From Chloroflexota bacterium (GTDB taxonomy: Bacteria > Chloroflexota > Anaerolineae > Anaerolineales > Villigracilaceae), in assembly GCA_016235425.1 (NCBI GenBank), contig JACRLC010000037.1:1-64000 (forward strand): a DNA stretch of 64,000 nt, written 5' to 3'. The notes below the pieces were generated by a model. The model did no database searches. It was not told the origin of the DNA and saw only the letters and a program-made list of their open reading frames with translations. Below are positions 43,463-52,096 of this stretch, piece by piece. The position numbers were made by a program, and so were the translations under genes. Position 1 is the stretch's first letter, and each line of letters starts with the position of its first letter.

Positions 43463-44263
43463 ATGAAAATCTTCAAAATCTGGACATCCGAAAAAGGCAA
43501 GATCGTCATTGATGGCGAGGAAAAAGAGGTTGTTTGTTATGGAGGTTCGAATACTTCCATTGAAGAAGCCAAATTACGGGCAAAGGAAAAAATAGAGAGA
43601 TTGCAAAGGAAAATAAATAGGGATAAACGCGTCCTTGCCGATTATGAAGTGGAAATTCGCGAAGAAATACTACAAACAATTGATGACAAATCCATCATCA
43701 CCAGAAATCGCTACGGCGCGCAGGTTTTGAACGCGGAAAACTTGATGTTCCTCGATATTGATAAGCCCAGGGCGTCCTTTGGCAGCCTTTTCAAGAAGAG
43801 CGACCGACAGCAGGATAAACTGAAAATTTTCGAGGCGATTCGAAAACTCGCAACCAGCCCCAAATATTCCATGCTTGGATTCCGTTTGTACGAGACTTTT
43901 CAAGGAGCAAGGGTGATCGTTCTCGGAAAAGAATTTGCCCCGCTCGATTCCGCCACACTTTCGATGATGAAAGAATTCTACTGCGATCCGTTGTACGTGT
44001 CCATTTGCAGAAAGCAAAATTGTTTTCGGGCAAGGCTAACTCCCAAACCTTATCGCATGAACATGAAAGCTTACAAAGTTCAGTATCCGAGAGACGGAGA
44101 AGATGTTGAGTTCCAGAAATGGTTGCAGGACTATGAATATCAAAGCCGCAATTTCAGTACGTGCAAATTCATCGAACAGGTTGGGGCTAGTCATGCTGTG
44201 ACGGAGGCCGTGCGAGTACACGATGACATTACAGGGACAACTGTAAATCTTCAGTTGGCCTAA
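43463..44263 (+). CDS. Conserved protein of unknown function, possible primase-like fold
   Basis: 266 residues from the ATG at 43463 (AAAAGGAATCTTCT before it). The first 85 residues form a charged helical part (LRAKEKIERLQRKINRDKRV). Then RNRYGAQVLNAENLMFLDID, GFRLYETFQGARVIVLGKEF, FYCDPLYVSICRKQNCFRAR and LTPKPYRMN. I recall the same string of motifs (NRYGA.VLN, F.DID, R.Y.T..G.R, CFRARLTPKP) in unnamed bacterial proteins. The acidic FLDID followed by a beta/Arg-rich region recalls primase-type catalytic folds, but that is speculation. It stands alone between the gcv operon and a terminator. Confidence 0.7.
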   Translation: MKIFKIWTSEKGKIVIDGEEKEVVCYGGSNTSIEEAKLRAKEKIERLQRKINRDKRVLADYEVEIREEILQTIDDKSIITRNRYGAQVLNAENLMFLDIDKPRASFGSLFKKSDRQQDKLKIFEAIRKLATSPKYSMLGFRLYETFQGARVIVLGKEFAPLDSATLSMMKEFYCDPLYVSICRKQNCFRARLTPKPYRMNMKAYKVQYPRDGEDVEFQKWLQDYEYQSRNFSTCKFIEQVGASHAVTEAVRVHDDITGTTVNLQLA

Positions 44264-44287
44264 GCCAATCCGAACTGGTTGGCGAGA

Positions 44288-44338
44288 AAAAGCCCTGGAG
44301 ATGTAAACCTTCCTCAAAATCTCCGGGGCTTTACTTTT
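44288..44338 (+). terminator. Terminator of the 43463 gene
   Basis: AAAGCCCTGGAGAT pairs with ATCTCCGGGGCTTT (one mismatch), followed by ACTTTTC. The CTCCGGGGCTTT arm resembles the terminators at 47869 and 49285. Confidence 0.75.
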
Positions 44339-44411
44339 CGGGGGCTATATTTTTTCCATAAACACGTGGAAAAAGCGAGCGGAAACTGCAACAACGAGAC
44401 CTTGGTGTAAC

Positions 44412-44446
44412 AACAGGCATCTCAAACGAGATACCTGTTTTTGTTT
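44412..44446 (+). terminator. Hairpin plus T-run in a gene-free stretch
   Basis: ACAGGCATCTC pairs with GAGATACCTGT around AAAC, followed by TTTTTGTTT. It ends a 70-base stretch with GGAAACTGCAACAACGAGAC and TTGGTGTAAC, which might be a small RNA or a leader of the gene at 44554; I cannot assign a class. Confidence 0.65.
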
Positions 44447-44553
44447 AGCACAAGTTTCAAATTTCCCGACCCAATCGGGACGCCCGCCCCATGACAACGG
44501 GACATGCTCACTTGTATACTGGCGGCATCAAATTCAAACAAGGAGAAAAACAA

Positions 44554-44796
44554 ATGTCAACATCTACTTTCAAAACTCTGACTTCCATCGTCGCCTGGGT
44601 CTGCTTCATTATGGGGCTGATGGCAGTGATCGCGCCAACTGTGATCGGTTTCGCAACCGGCGGTATGGCGGGAACCATCAACACTGTTGAAGATGGACAG
44701 CTATGGATGTACCGGCACGGGTTCGGCTGGTTGCTCGGCATGGCGTTCTTTGCCACGTACTTCTTCGCCGTAAAGGTGCGGAAATCCCTGGACTAG
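44554..44796 (+). CDS. Small membrane protein, 80 residues
   Basis: Starts at ATG 44554 after AAGGAGAAAAACAA, a strong ribosome-binding site. Two membrane segments (about 9-31 and 52-72), with a short loop containing GTINTVEDGQLWMYRHGFGW. The segment order (in-out-in) and length suggest a small integral membrane protein. I recognise no family name. It is followed by a 25-codon frame with a similar ribosome-binding site. Confidence 0.65.
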   Translation: MSTSTFKTLTSIVAWVCFIMGLMAVIAPTVIGFATGGMAGTINTVEDGQLWMYRHGFGWLLGMAFFATYFFAVKVRKSLD

Positions 44797-44891
44797 GCAA
44801 TCCATGTTCAGCACTACCCCGCCAGCAGGTTCGCCCCAAGACCGCTGGCGAGACTCTTTCTGCTCTCGTAGAATCAAAAGGAGAAACACAA

Positions 44892-44969
44892 ATGAAAACC
44901 TGGTTCATTTCCCTCAACGGAACGATCACGCTCTCAGCGCTGGCATTGCAACTCAGGCAAACAAAGTAG
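44892..44969 (+). CDS. Possible 25-residue peptide
   Basis: ATG at 44892 follows AAAAGGAGAAACACAA, nearly the same ribosome-binding region as that of the gene at 44554. The frame encodes MKTWFISLNGTITLSALALQ and five more residues, then stops. It may be a leader peptide, a small membrane peptide, or the front of a gene whose remainder was lost. Confidence 0.35.
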   Translation: MKTWFISLNGTITLSALALQLRQTK

Positions 44970-45032
44970 GGCAAGCGACAACGGAGACCGTCCGTTGTGA
45001 ACCACGCCAGCGCAGTATATAATGGCAGAGCA

Positions 45033-47105
45033 ATGAATTCTCAGATAGAAAGTAACAAGCAAACCAACCTTTGGCGAGTCGTCCACGTTACGTGGGTTGT
45101 GCTCGCCCTCGCCGCGCTCGGCATGTTTGCCGCATCGCTTCCCGCGTATGCGCTGAGAGCCGTCGGCGCGCAGGCAAGTGTTGTTTACGACGCGCCGCCC
45201 GCCTTCGTTCGGGTGATCACCGTGGTGAACGTGCTCGCTTCGGTTGCCGCCGCGCTGACCTCCCTGGGGTTGGCGTTCGTCCTGTTCCGGCGCAAGCCAC
45301 ACGACCCGATGGCAATGTATGTCTCGTTTTACCTGCTCGCGTATGGAGTCGTCGCGGCGGGCCCGCTGGGCATGCTCGATGGTTCGCGTCCGATGACCGA
45401 ATCGGTCGCTATTCTCGCGGAAGTGGTTCTCCTCACGACGCCCACCATCACTCTCTTTTTCATTTTCCCAACAGGACAATTCGTTCCGCGCTGGACGCGC
45501 TGGGCATCCGTCCTGTCGGTAGTTTGGATCGGCGCGGGGGTCGCATTGGTTCGTCATCCGCCAAGCGCGTTCGATTTCTGGAGTTTATCAGGCCTGCTGT
45601 TAATGATATTAGCCTGGACATGTTTCGCTTTCTATGCTCCGATCCACCGCTACCGACGCGTTTCCAATTTGGCCGAGCGCCAGCAAACCAAGTGGGTTGT
45701 GTTTGGCATGGCTATTTTTCTCGTACTGACCGCGCTAACGACGATCCCCTACTTCATCACGCAAGCCGCGCCGCGCGATGCGCCGCAACCATCCTGGGCG
45801 CTTGCCCTCAGTCCAGTGTGGTGGCTTTCATTGAGCATCCTGCCCCTGTCGCTGACAATCGCAGTGATGCGATACCGCTTGTTTGACATTGACATCATTA
45901 TCAACCGCGCGCTGGTGTATGGCGCTCTCACTCTCAGCACCATGGCGATTTACGTTCTGGTGGTCGGCTACGTTGGAAACCTGTTTCAAAGCGGCGACAG
46001 GTCTGGCCTCGCTTTTCTCGCAACCGGATTGGTCGCGCTGATTTTCCAACCCATGCGCCTGTGGCTGCAACGCATCATCAATCGTCTCCTGTATGGAAAC
46101 CGCGACAACCCTGCGGAAGTTTTATCAAACCTGGGCAAACGCCTCGAGTCGGTGGTTGCGCCCGATGCCATCCTCCCAGCCATTGTCGAATCGATTGCGA
46201 AGGCTTTGAGACTACCTTACGTCGCGGTCATGCTCAAAGAGGGGACGGAATTTGTTTTAGCGGCAGACTATGGACAAAAACCCACTTCCAACCTGACGTG
46301 TGAGCGGGTCCCGTTAAATTATCGGAACGAACCGATCGGGCAGATCACCGTCTGTCGGCGCGGCGGCGAAGCCTCTTTCTCCTCAGACGAAAAAGCCCTG
46401 CTGGAAAATATCGCCCATCAAGTGAGCGTCGCCGCGTATGCCACGCAAGTGACGCGCGACCTGCAACGTTCACGCGAACGACTCGTCACCGCCCGCGAAG
46501 AGGAACGCCGCCGTCTGCGCCGCGACCTGCACGATGGGCTTGGCCCCAGCCTCGCCAGCCTGACGTTAAAGTTGGATGCGGCTCGCAATCAATTGAAACA
46601 GAATCCAGATCAAACCGATGTCCTGCTGGGCGAGTTGAAATCCCAAACCCAATCCGCCATCGAAGACATCCGCCGACTCGTCTATAACCTGCGCCCGCCC
46701 GCGCTGGATGAACTGGGACTTTTCTCCGCCGTTCAGGAATATGCCGCCAATCTCGGCCGTGCGAAGTTATCGGTGCGGATCGAGCGGGACGGCGAATATC
46801 CCAAATTACCCGCCGCTGTTGAGGTGGCCGCGTACCGCATTATCTGCGAAGCGTTGACCAATGTCGCGAAACACTCACAGGCGACCGAATGTATTGTCCG
46901 ATTGACATATAACGGCGACCTGCAAATAGACGTTCAGGATAACGGCATCGGCCTGCCGCAGGGAACGCACAGCGGTGTGGGAATGTTTTCGATGCGCGAG
47001 CGCGCCGCTGAATTGGGCGGAACATTCACGATCCAATCGAACGCGGGCGGCGGCGTTCACATCACCGCAAACCTGCCCTGCGAGGTTGCAACCGATGAAC
47101 ACTGA
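45033..47105 (+). CDS. Membrane NarL-type sensor histidine kinase (HisKA_3)
   Basis: 690 residues from the ATG at 45033. About eight membrane segments fill residues 10-345, followed by a GAF-like domain (about 370-475) and the HisKA_3 dimerisation helix [20 protein letters not shown] with the phospho-His (about 509). The ATPase has [20 protein letters not shown] and [15 protein letters not shown]. It phosphorylates the LuxR-type regulator that starts within its last codons. The membrane part is of the 7TM/8TM type seen in Chloroflexota and Actinobacteria kinases; its ligand is unknown. Confidence 0.92.
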   Translation: MNSQIESNKQTNLWRVVHVTWVVLALAALGMFAASLPAYALRAVGAQASVVYDAPPAFVRVITVVNVLASVAAALTSLGLAFVLFRRKPHDPMAMYVSFYLLAYGVVAAGPLGMLDGSRPMTESVAILAEVVLLTTPTITLFFIFPTGQFVPRWTRWASVLSVVWIGAGVALVRHPPSAFDFWSLSGLLLMILAWTCFAFYAPIHRYRRVSNLAERQQTKWVVFGMAIFLVLTALTTIPYFITQAAPRDAPQPSWALALSPVWWLSLSILPLSLTIAVMRYRLFDIDIIINRALVYGALTLSTMAIYVLVVGYVGNLFQSGDRSGLAFLATGLVALIFQPMRLWLQRIINRLLYGNRDNPAEVLSNLGKRLESVVAPDAILPAIVESIAKALRLPYVAVMLKEGTEFVLAADYGQKPTSNLTCERVPLNYRNEPIGQITVCRRGGEASFSSDEKALLENIAHQVSVAAYATQVTRDLQRSRERLVTAREEERRRLRRDLHDGLGPSLASLTLKLDAARNQLKQNPDQTDVLLGELKSQTQSAIEDIRRLVYNLRPPALDELGLFSAVQEYAANLGRAKLSVRIERDGEYPKLPAAVEVAAYRIICEALTNVAKHSQATECIVRLTYNGDLQIDVQDNGIGLPQGTHSGVGMFSMRERAAELGGTFTIQSNAGGGVHITANLPCEVATDEH

Positions 47106-47742
47106 ACCCATCCGCGTCTTGATCGTTGACGACCACGCGCCTTTCCGCGAGGGCTTGCGCGCCCTGCTGGCCTCCGTGCCAGAAATGGATGTGGCAGGTG
47201 AAGCAGAAAATGGCGATGATGCAATTCAGAAGGCCGCGAAACTGCAGCCTGACGTGATCTTGATGGATATTCAAATGCCCGGCATGAACGGCATCGAAGC
47301 CACGCGGCTCATCTTTCAGTCCAGTCCGCACATTGGTGTCATCGTGCTGACCATGTTCGAGGATGACGACTCAGTCTTTTCCGCCATGCGCGCGGGCGCG
47401 CGCGGGTATCTGCTCAAAGGGGCTGACCAGACCGAAATCCTGCGCGCCATCCATTCGGTCGCGAGCGGCGAAGCGTTGTTTGGTCCCAACATTGCCCGGC
47501 GGTTGATCAATTTCTTTGCCCAGCTTAATTCCAGGCCCCCGCATCCATTCCCCGAACTGACCGAGCGCGAGCGCGAAGTGCTCGATCTGCTGGCGCGTGG
47601 CACAGGCAATGCCGAGATCGCCGTGGCGCTGGTCATCAGCCAGAAGACCGTCCGCAATCACGTTTCGAATATTTTCAACAAACTACAAGTCGCCGACCGT
47701 GCACAAGCCATCATCCGTGCCAGGAATGCCGGCCTGGGATAA
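47095..47742 (+). CDS. NarL/LuxR-family response regulator
   Basis: 215 residues from the ATG at 47095, which lies 11 bases inside the kinase gene. The receiver has the DDH acidic group in [14 protein letters not shown], the phospho-acceptor Asp in [17 protein letters not shown] (about 57), Thr in [13 protein letters not shown] and Lys in [12 protein letters not shown]. The DNA-binding LuxR helix-turn-helix is [19 protein letters not shown] and [12 protein letters not shown]. It is the cognate regulator of the kinase. Its stop is followed by a fragment of gcvPB. Confidence 0.94.
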   Translation: MNTEPIRVLIVDDHAPFREGLRALLASVPEMDVAGEAENGDDAIQKAAKLQPDVILMDIQMPGMNGIEATRLIFQSSPHIGVIVLTMFEDDDSVFSAMRAGARGYLLKGADQTEILRAIHSVASGEALFGPNIARRLINFFAQLNSRPPHPFPELTEREREVLDLLARGTGNAEIAVALVISQKTVRNHVSNIFNKLQVADRAQAIIRARNAGLG

Positions 47743-47753
47743 AACACATCATT

Positions 47754-47831
47754 GGCCGCATGGATGAAGTCAAGGCCGCGAGGGAGTTGGTGTTGTGTTG
47801 TTGGCTGCCGGAAGATTACGAGAAACAATAG
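47754..47831 (+). pseudogene. Fragment of the gcvPB 3' end, copy 2
   Basis: In frame it reads [20 protein letters not shown] then DYEKQ and stop, matching the last 25 residues of gcvPB (43265-43345). No start or ribosome-binding site. It is followed, like the parent gene, by CAGT-type repeats and a terminator. Confidence 0.85.
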
Positions 47832-47868
47832 TCAATTTTCAGTACTCAGTGTTCGGTGATCGAAAGAG

Positions 47869-47908
47869 AAGCTCTCCAAGACACAAGATCTCGGAGGGCT
47901 TTATTTTT
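47869..47908 (+). terminator. Terminator after the gcvPB fragment copy 2
   Basis: AAGCTCTCCAAGA pairs with TCTCGGAGGGCTT (imperfect), followed by TATTTTT. It could end the NarL-type operon. Confidence 0.6.
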
Positions 47909-47922
47909 CGCGCTTCTTATCC

Positions 47923-48669
47923 TTATTCCGGCGTCCAAAGCATCATATTGGTCATCTCACACGCTCTTCCAGAATGGAATGATCGAACCAAACCCAAATA
48001 TGTTTCAGTTCGGGCAACTGGAAGCGTGTATCCTGTAATTTCTGTATCGATAGATACAAAGGCATCTTGACCTTGTATCAAAAGGGCAAAATCGGCTTCG
48101 GTCTGGTCACTTGGGTTAATAAGTCCTGTGCCAGTTATCTTGTCTAACTCGTCACCCCTCAACGGAGTGGTCCCTTCAAGCCATCGCACGAAATAAATCT
48201 TTGATTGAGCGAACATGATCTGGTAACCATCACCCAAGCTAACCGAACATCCTGGATCTTTGGAAGTTTCTTCTGTGGTAGACCAATCAAAGTGAGCTGT
48301 AAAAAGAAAATCCGATAATGTTTCGTCATATCTCCAAGACTTGGCTAATCCGTCATTGCTTTGATTCCAATTTTGCTCCAACAGATTCAACTCAACAGCT
48401 TCCCCCTCCATTGATTCCAAATATCCATTTTCCGCAAACATATTCAATACGGTGGCGACTTTATCCGCCCTCTGCGTAGCAACAATATCCGGTGTCGGCG
48501 AGTGCGTTACTGTTGCGGTGGGGACCGGGGTGTTTGTCGGCGTAGGGATCTGAGTATCGGTGGGAATAGCCGTGGGGGTTTCCGCTGGTTCAATCGCAAC
48601 ACAGGCAGACAACGCCATGAACAATATAGCAATGAATAAGATGGTTGAAATTGAGCGATAAGATTTCAT
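47923..48669 (-). CDS. Lipoprotein of unknown function
   Basis: 248 residues from the ATG at 48669, after CAAAGGAGGACAAA. The signal peptide ends in the lipobox LMALSAC, so Cys22 or so would carry the lipid. A Thr/Pro linker follows (TPTAIPTDTQIPTPTNTPVP), then a beta-rich domain (about 75-248) with FTAHFDWSTTEETSKDPGCS, VRWLEGTTPLRG and ARTETYLGLVRSFHSGRACE. Layout and the second half resemble concanavalin-like or DUF-type extracellular domains common in Anaerolineae, with no certain match. It probably sits on the outer face of the membrane. Confidence 0.72.
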   Translation of the reverse strand: MKSYRSISTILFIAILFMALSACVAIEPAETPTAIPTDTQIPTPTNTPVPTATVTHSPTPDIVATQRADKVATVLNMFAENGYLESMEGEAVELNLLEQNWNQSNDGLAKSWRYDETLSDFLFTAHFDWSTTEETSKDPGCSVSLGDGYQIMFAQSKIYFVRWLEGTTPLRGDELDKITGTGLINPSDQTEADFALLIQGQDAFVSIDTEITGYTLPVARTETYLGLVRSFHSGRACEMTNMMLWTPE

Positions 48670-48844
48670 TTTGTCCTCCTTTGAACAACCTTGCAGGGTC
48701 ACATGGCTGGTTCCATAATACGACTTTTCTACTGCTTGTCAATAGACACTTGTACTCAATTTGAAAATCTATTACTACTATTTCTCTCTAAATAGACAGA
48801 ACCAAAATGGCTTACAATAAAGCTAACCCACTCAAGGAGCAACA

Positions 48845-48984
48845 ATGTAGCGCGAAAAAGCCATCGGCCACCTGCTGGAGACCTCTTCCAGTGCAACGAG
48901 ATCACCGTGCATCTCATCTACAAACAACTGGCAAAAACCGTAAAGGCGCCTGAAAACCGCAAAGTCCTCAGGCAGAACGCTAAC
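48845..48984 (+). pseudogene. Rubrerythrin/ferritin-like N-terminal remnant
   Basis: A good ribosome-binding site (CAAGGAGCAACA) precedes ATG at 48845, but the next codon is TAG. Reading on gives REKAIGHLLE, then in another frame [20 protein letters not shown] and [10 protein letters not shown]. The EIT..LIY..LAK..K...NRKVL pattern is that of the first helix of rubrerythrin-like (VIT1/CCC1-associated) ferritin domains. It joins directly to a gcvPB fragment in a third frame. So it is a broken gene start fused to a foreign tail. Confidence 0.55.
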
Positions 48985-49228
48985 GACAAACTACTTCCTG
49001 CTCATCGTCCACGAAGCGCTGATGATCGAACCGACCGAAACCGAGAACAAGGACACCCTCGACCGTTTCGCCGATGCCCTGATCCAGATCGCGGAGGAAG
49101 CCAAGTCCCAACCCGAACTGCTCCACGAAGCCCCGCACAAGACGCCGTTCGGCAGAATGGACGAAGTGAAGGCTGCACGCGAGCTGGTGCTGTGTTGCTG
49201 GCTGCCGGAGAATTACAGTGAAGAGTGA
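48985..49228 (+). pseudogene. Fragment of the gcvPB 3' end, copy 3
   Basis: From 48985 the sequence matches gcvPB from about 43096: [40 protein letters not shown] and on to [15 protein letters not shown] and stop. A 68-residue frame starts at ATG 49022, but it is only the C-terminal end of the enzyme without the PLP site. CAGT-type repeats and a strong terminator follow, as at the parent gene. Confidence 0.88.
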
Positions 49229-49284
49229 ATAGAGAGCAGTGAATTGTGAATGGTTGTTCAGTGAGCAGTCATCAGTAAAATAGG

Positions 49285-49319
49285 AAAGCCTCGGAGCGCT
49301 GAAATGCTCCGAGGCTTTT
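49285..49319 (+). terminator. Terminator after the gcvPB fragment copy 3
   Basis: AAAGCCTCGGAGC pairs perfectly with GCTCCGAGGCTTT around GCTGAAAT, followed by TTG. A further CTCTCCGGGGCTTTTTT arm at 49335-49352 suggests a second one. The rest of the gap to 49512 shows no gene. Confidence 0.8.
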
Positions 49320-49512
49320 GATTTTGGAGAAATCAAACTCTCCGGGGCTTTTTTCGTTTGACAGGCGTGCTATACTGTAATTGACATTCCATTGGATTAA
49401 AACAATGCGGTCTGAAGTTTGTTGCTTATTGTTTTTCATGCTTCTTGCAGGTTGAAAATCTTAAAATTACTTGCTTGAGCCTGATATTCCATAAGTTTCA
49501 TGGCATCAGAGG

Positions 49513-50868
49513 TTGGATGTGGAACATATCAAGTTCCTCCTCATCAATCCGACATCTCCCGTATGGCGTGTCCAGGGTGGAGAACGTCCGCGCCAGTCCC
49601 GCCTTTTCCGATTCTCCATGCTGCCGAGCCTCTATGTCGCCGCATCCATGCCTCCCTACGTGGAAACAAAAATCATTGACGAAGAAGTGGAACCGATTGA
49701 TTTCGACATGGATGCCGATCTGATCGGGATCACATTCATGACCTACAATGCTCCACGCGCCTACGAGATCGCTGATAAATTTCGCGGCGAGAAAGGCAAG
49801 CCGGTCATCTTTGGGGGCTACCATCCCACCTTCATGCCGGAAGAGGCAATTCAACATGCCGAGGCGGTGTGCATTGGAGAGGCAGAAGGTAATGTGCCGC
49901 GCATGATGGAGGATTTCACCGCAGGCAAACTCAAGCAGTTCTATTCAAGTGAGCCGGTCGAGCTGACAGGGCTGCCAAAACCAGATTACACCCTCATACG
50001 GAAGCAGGAATACGCACCAGTGGATACCCTGCAGGCCACCCGTGGCTGCAACTATCAATGCAGCTTTTGTTCTGTTTCGGCATTCCATCACCACCACTTC
50101 AGGGTCCGCCCGGTGGCCGAGGTGATTGATGAACTGAGGTCCCTCGGGCGATATGTGCTCTTCATGGACGATAACATTATCGGTAACCGCGAATATGCAA
50201 AACAGCTTTTCGCTGAAATGATCCCCCTCAGGAAGCGCTGGTTCAGCCAATGCGGCCTGGGAATCGCCGACGATGAGGAACTGCTTCACCTGGCGTCCAG
50301 CAGCGGATGTCAGGGCCTGTTCATTGGATTCGAGAGTCTTTCGGACGAGGAATTGCGTTCCTGGAAGAAGAGAACCAATTTGGGAAAAAATTACCTCGCC
50401 ATTATTCGCAAGCTTCACGCAGCCGGGATAGCAGTCTGCGCCGCCTTTATGTTTGGCGGCGACAACGACACACCCGATGTGTTCGAGCGGGCCCTGGAGT
50501 TTCTGCTGGAAGCCAACGTGGAGACGATACAAACAACGAGGCTGACTCCATTTCCCGGCACGCCCCTGTTTGCCGAGCTGGACCGGCAGGGACGCATCTT
50601 CGACAAGAACTGGTCCCACTACGATTTCAACAACGTTGTTTTCGAGCCTCTCCACATGAGTCGTGCAATCCTCGACAAGGGTGTGGCCTGGGTGTTACGA
50701 GAGTTCCACACGCGCAACAGGGTCGCGCGGAGAGTCTGGAAAAGCCTCCAATACCTGGATCCGGGGTTGGTGCTGGGCGGCGTCCTGCCTTTGAATTTGG
50801 GCTGGCGGCAAAAACTTACGGCAGACGGAAGCTTCCAGCGAGGCACTGTAGAGGAGAAACATGGATAA
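49513..50868 (+). CDS. B12-binding-domain radical SAM protein
   Basis: 451 residues from a TTG at 49513 (a GTG two codons on is also possible). N-terminal cobalamin-binding-like fold (FLLINPTSPVWRVQ, DADLIGITFMTYNAPRAYEI, GYHPTFMPEEAIQHAEAVCI). The radical SAM core has RGCNYQCSFCSVSAFHHHHF with the CxxxCxxC iron-sulfur ligands (about 180-187), RYVLFMDDNIIGN and TRLTPFPGTPLFAEL. Such proteins cleave S-adenosylmethionine to start a radical reaction, often methylation or rearrangement in lipid or secondary metabolism. Its stop overlaps the next gene by 8 bases. The substrate cannot be named. Confidence 0.88.
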   Translation: MDVEHIKFLLINPTSPVWRVQGGERPRQSRLFRFSMLPSLYVAASMPPYVETKIIDEEVEPIDFDMDADLIGITFMTYNAPRAYEIADKFRGEKGKPVIFGGYHPTFMPEEAIQHAEAVCIGEAEGNVPRMMEDFTAGKLKQFYSSEPVELTGLPKPDYTLIRKQEYAPVDTLQATRGCNYQCSFCSVSAFHHHHFRVRPVAEVIDELRSLGRYVLFMDDNIIGNREYAKQLFAEMIPLRKRWFSQCGLGIADDEELLHLASSSGCQGLFIGFESLSDEELRSWKKRTNLGKNYLAIIRKLHAAGIAVCAAFMFGGDNDTPDVFERALEFLLEANVETIQTTRLTPFPGTPLFAELDRQGRIFDKNWSHYDFNNVVFEPLHMSRAILDKGVAWVLREFHTRNRVARRVWKSLQYLDPGLVLGGVLPLNLGWRQKLTADGSFQRGTVEEKHG

Positions 50869-51607
50869 AAAGATCCTGGTTGCATCCATTGGGGCAGTGG
50901 CTGTGGTATCTGCGGCATTCATAGGTTATTTGTCTGCCATCAAACCTGTTGAGAAGGAAATCGAAGCGACCCAGACTGCAGAGGCAAAAATGTCGGCAAT
51001 CGCGCAATTGCCGACATCAACCATAAAACCACCACAGACACCCATCCCAACAGAGACCCTTACGCCCGCTATTACTCAAACATTGACCCCGATACCGCTC
51101 GTCATTGTAGATACCGGCAGTCTTATCGGGTGGATACCTGACTTTGACAGTTCACATGGGGACAACACAATCAATGATGTTAACCTGATGGAAGGCGCAA
51201 TCGAACTCATCTATGATGTCGGGAAGGATGGGTATGTAATCATAACGAAAGATATCAAGCCCGGAATATTATTGGAAACAGAGGGAATACGCTTTCTTTA
51301 CAAGGGCAGGGGAGCGCCCAATGCCATTGAATTTAAACTCATGCTGAGATACCCAGGCGATAGTGGCGACACAGCGTATGGAATATTATGGAATAGGGCA
51401 ACAGAGACCAATAACAAATGGGTGGAAATGATCGTGCCATACAGTGACATGTTGTGTTGGTGGCCTGATGATTATTGTATATTACATGGAGATTTGCTGG
51501 ATCCAATGATGGTGGACAGGCTGGATTTCGTTGTGTCCTATAAATCTGGAAGCATTGAAGGGTCGGGCTGGGTGCTCTTTAAGGATGTCTTTGGAATGCG
51601 ACCCTAG
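50861..51607 (+). CDS. Membrane-anchored or exported protein of unknown function
   Basis: 248 residues. One N-terminal hydrophobic segment (ILVASIGAVAVVSAAFIGYL) acts as anchor or uncleaved signal. A Thr/Pro-rich linker (about 50-80) leads to a beta-rich domain (about 85-248) with GSLIGWIPDFDSSHGDNTIN, YDVGKDGYVIITKDI and GSGWVLFKDVFGM. The pattern resembles galactose-binding/CBM11-like jelly-roll domains that bind sugars, which I state as a weak guess. It overlaps the radical SAM gene and has GAGGAGAAAC before the ATG, so the two are cotranscribed. Confidence 0.68.
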   Translation: MDKKILVASIGAVAVVSAAFIGYLSAIKPVEKEIEATQTAEAKMSAIAQLPTSTIKPPQTPIPTETLTPAITQTLTPIPLVIVDTGSLIGWIPDFDSSHGDNTINDVNLMEGAIELIYDVGKDGYVIITKDIKPGILLETEGIRFLYKGRGAPNAIEFKLMLRYPGDSGDTAYGILWNRATETNNKWVEMIVPYSDMLCWWPDDYCILHGDLLDPMMVDRLDFVVSYKSGSIEGSGWVLFKDVFGMRP

Positions 51608-51763
51608 GCGTTTACGCAAACCGCTGGGCCGCGAAAATATATCCCGGCACCAAATGCCCGGATAACAATATGAGAGAATTGAAGGAAGATGGCTGGGCTT
51701 GCAACACTGTCTGAGCGCCTGTCTGGAATTTGGATAATTCATGTGTTCAGGAAGGAAAACAAG

Positions 51764-52096
51764 ATGAAACAGCAACAGCAAGAGGAACTTGAGCGACGGA
51801 AAAAAGAGCGGCAGGAACTGGAACAGCAACAGGACCAGAAACGAAAACTGCGGCAACAGGAACAGCAGGAACTGGAGCAGGAGCAGGAACAGAGACGAAA
51901 ACTACAGCAGGAGAATCAACAGGAACTGGATCTGCAACAGGACCAGAAACGAAAACCTCTGCAAGAAGAACAGCAGGAACTGGAACAACAACAGGAGCAA
52001 AAACGAAAGCGGCGGAAACAGGAACAGCAGGAGCTGGAACAGCAACAGGACCAGAAACGAAAAATGCGGCAACAGGAGCCACAGAAGAAGAAATAG
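51764..52096 (+). CDS. Coiled-coil protein made of five 18-residue repeats
   Basis: 110 residues from the ATG at 51764 (AGGAAGGAAAACAAG before it). After MKQQQQEELERRKKER come five exact-length units of 18 residues (51812-52081): QELEQQQDQKRKLRQQEQ, QELEQEQEQRRKLQQENQ, QELDLQQDQKRKPLQEEQ, QELEQQQEQKRKRRKQEQ and QELEQQQDQKRKMRQQEP, then QKKK. Almost only Gln, Glu, Lys, Arg and Leu occur; no Cys, Trp, aromatic or Gly residue appears. It would form a long charged helix. The other two frames on this stretch are also open, so translation is not certain. Confidence 0.55.
   Translation: MKQQQQEELERRKKERQELEQQQDQKRKLRQQEQQELEQEQEQRRKLQQENQQELDLQQDQKRKPLQEEQQELEQQQEQKRKRRKQEQQELEQQQDQKRKMRQQEPQKKK

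Noticed and set aside
44341-44446. Another glycine riboswitch before the small membrane protein
   Set aside because: It lacks the GCCGAAGG and CTCAGGCAAAAGGAC cores; only a terminator-type hairpin is supported.
49358-49380. TTGACA and TATACT near 49360 as promoter of the radical SAM gene
   Set aside because: They are only 7 bases apart, too close for a sigma-70 promoter.
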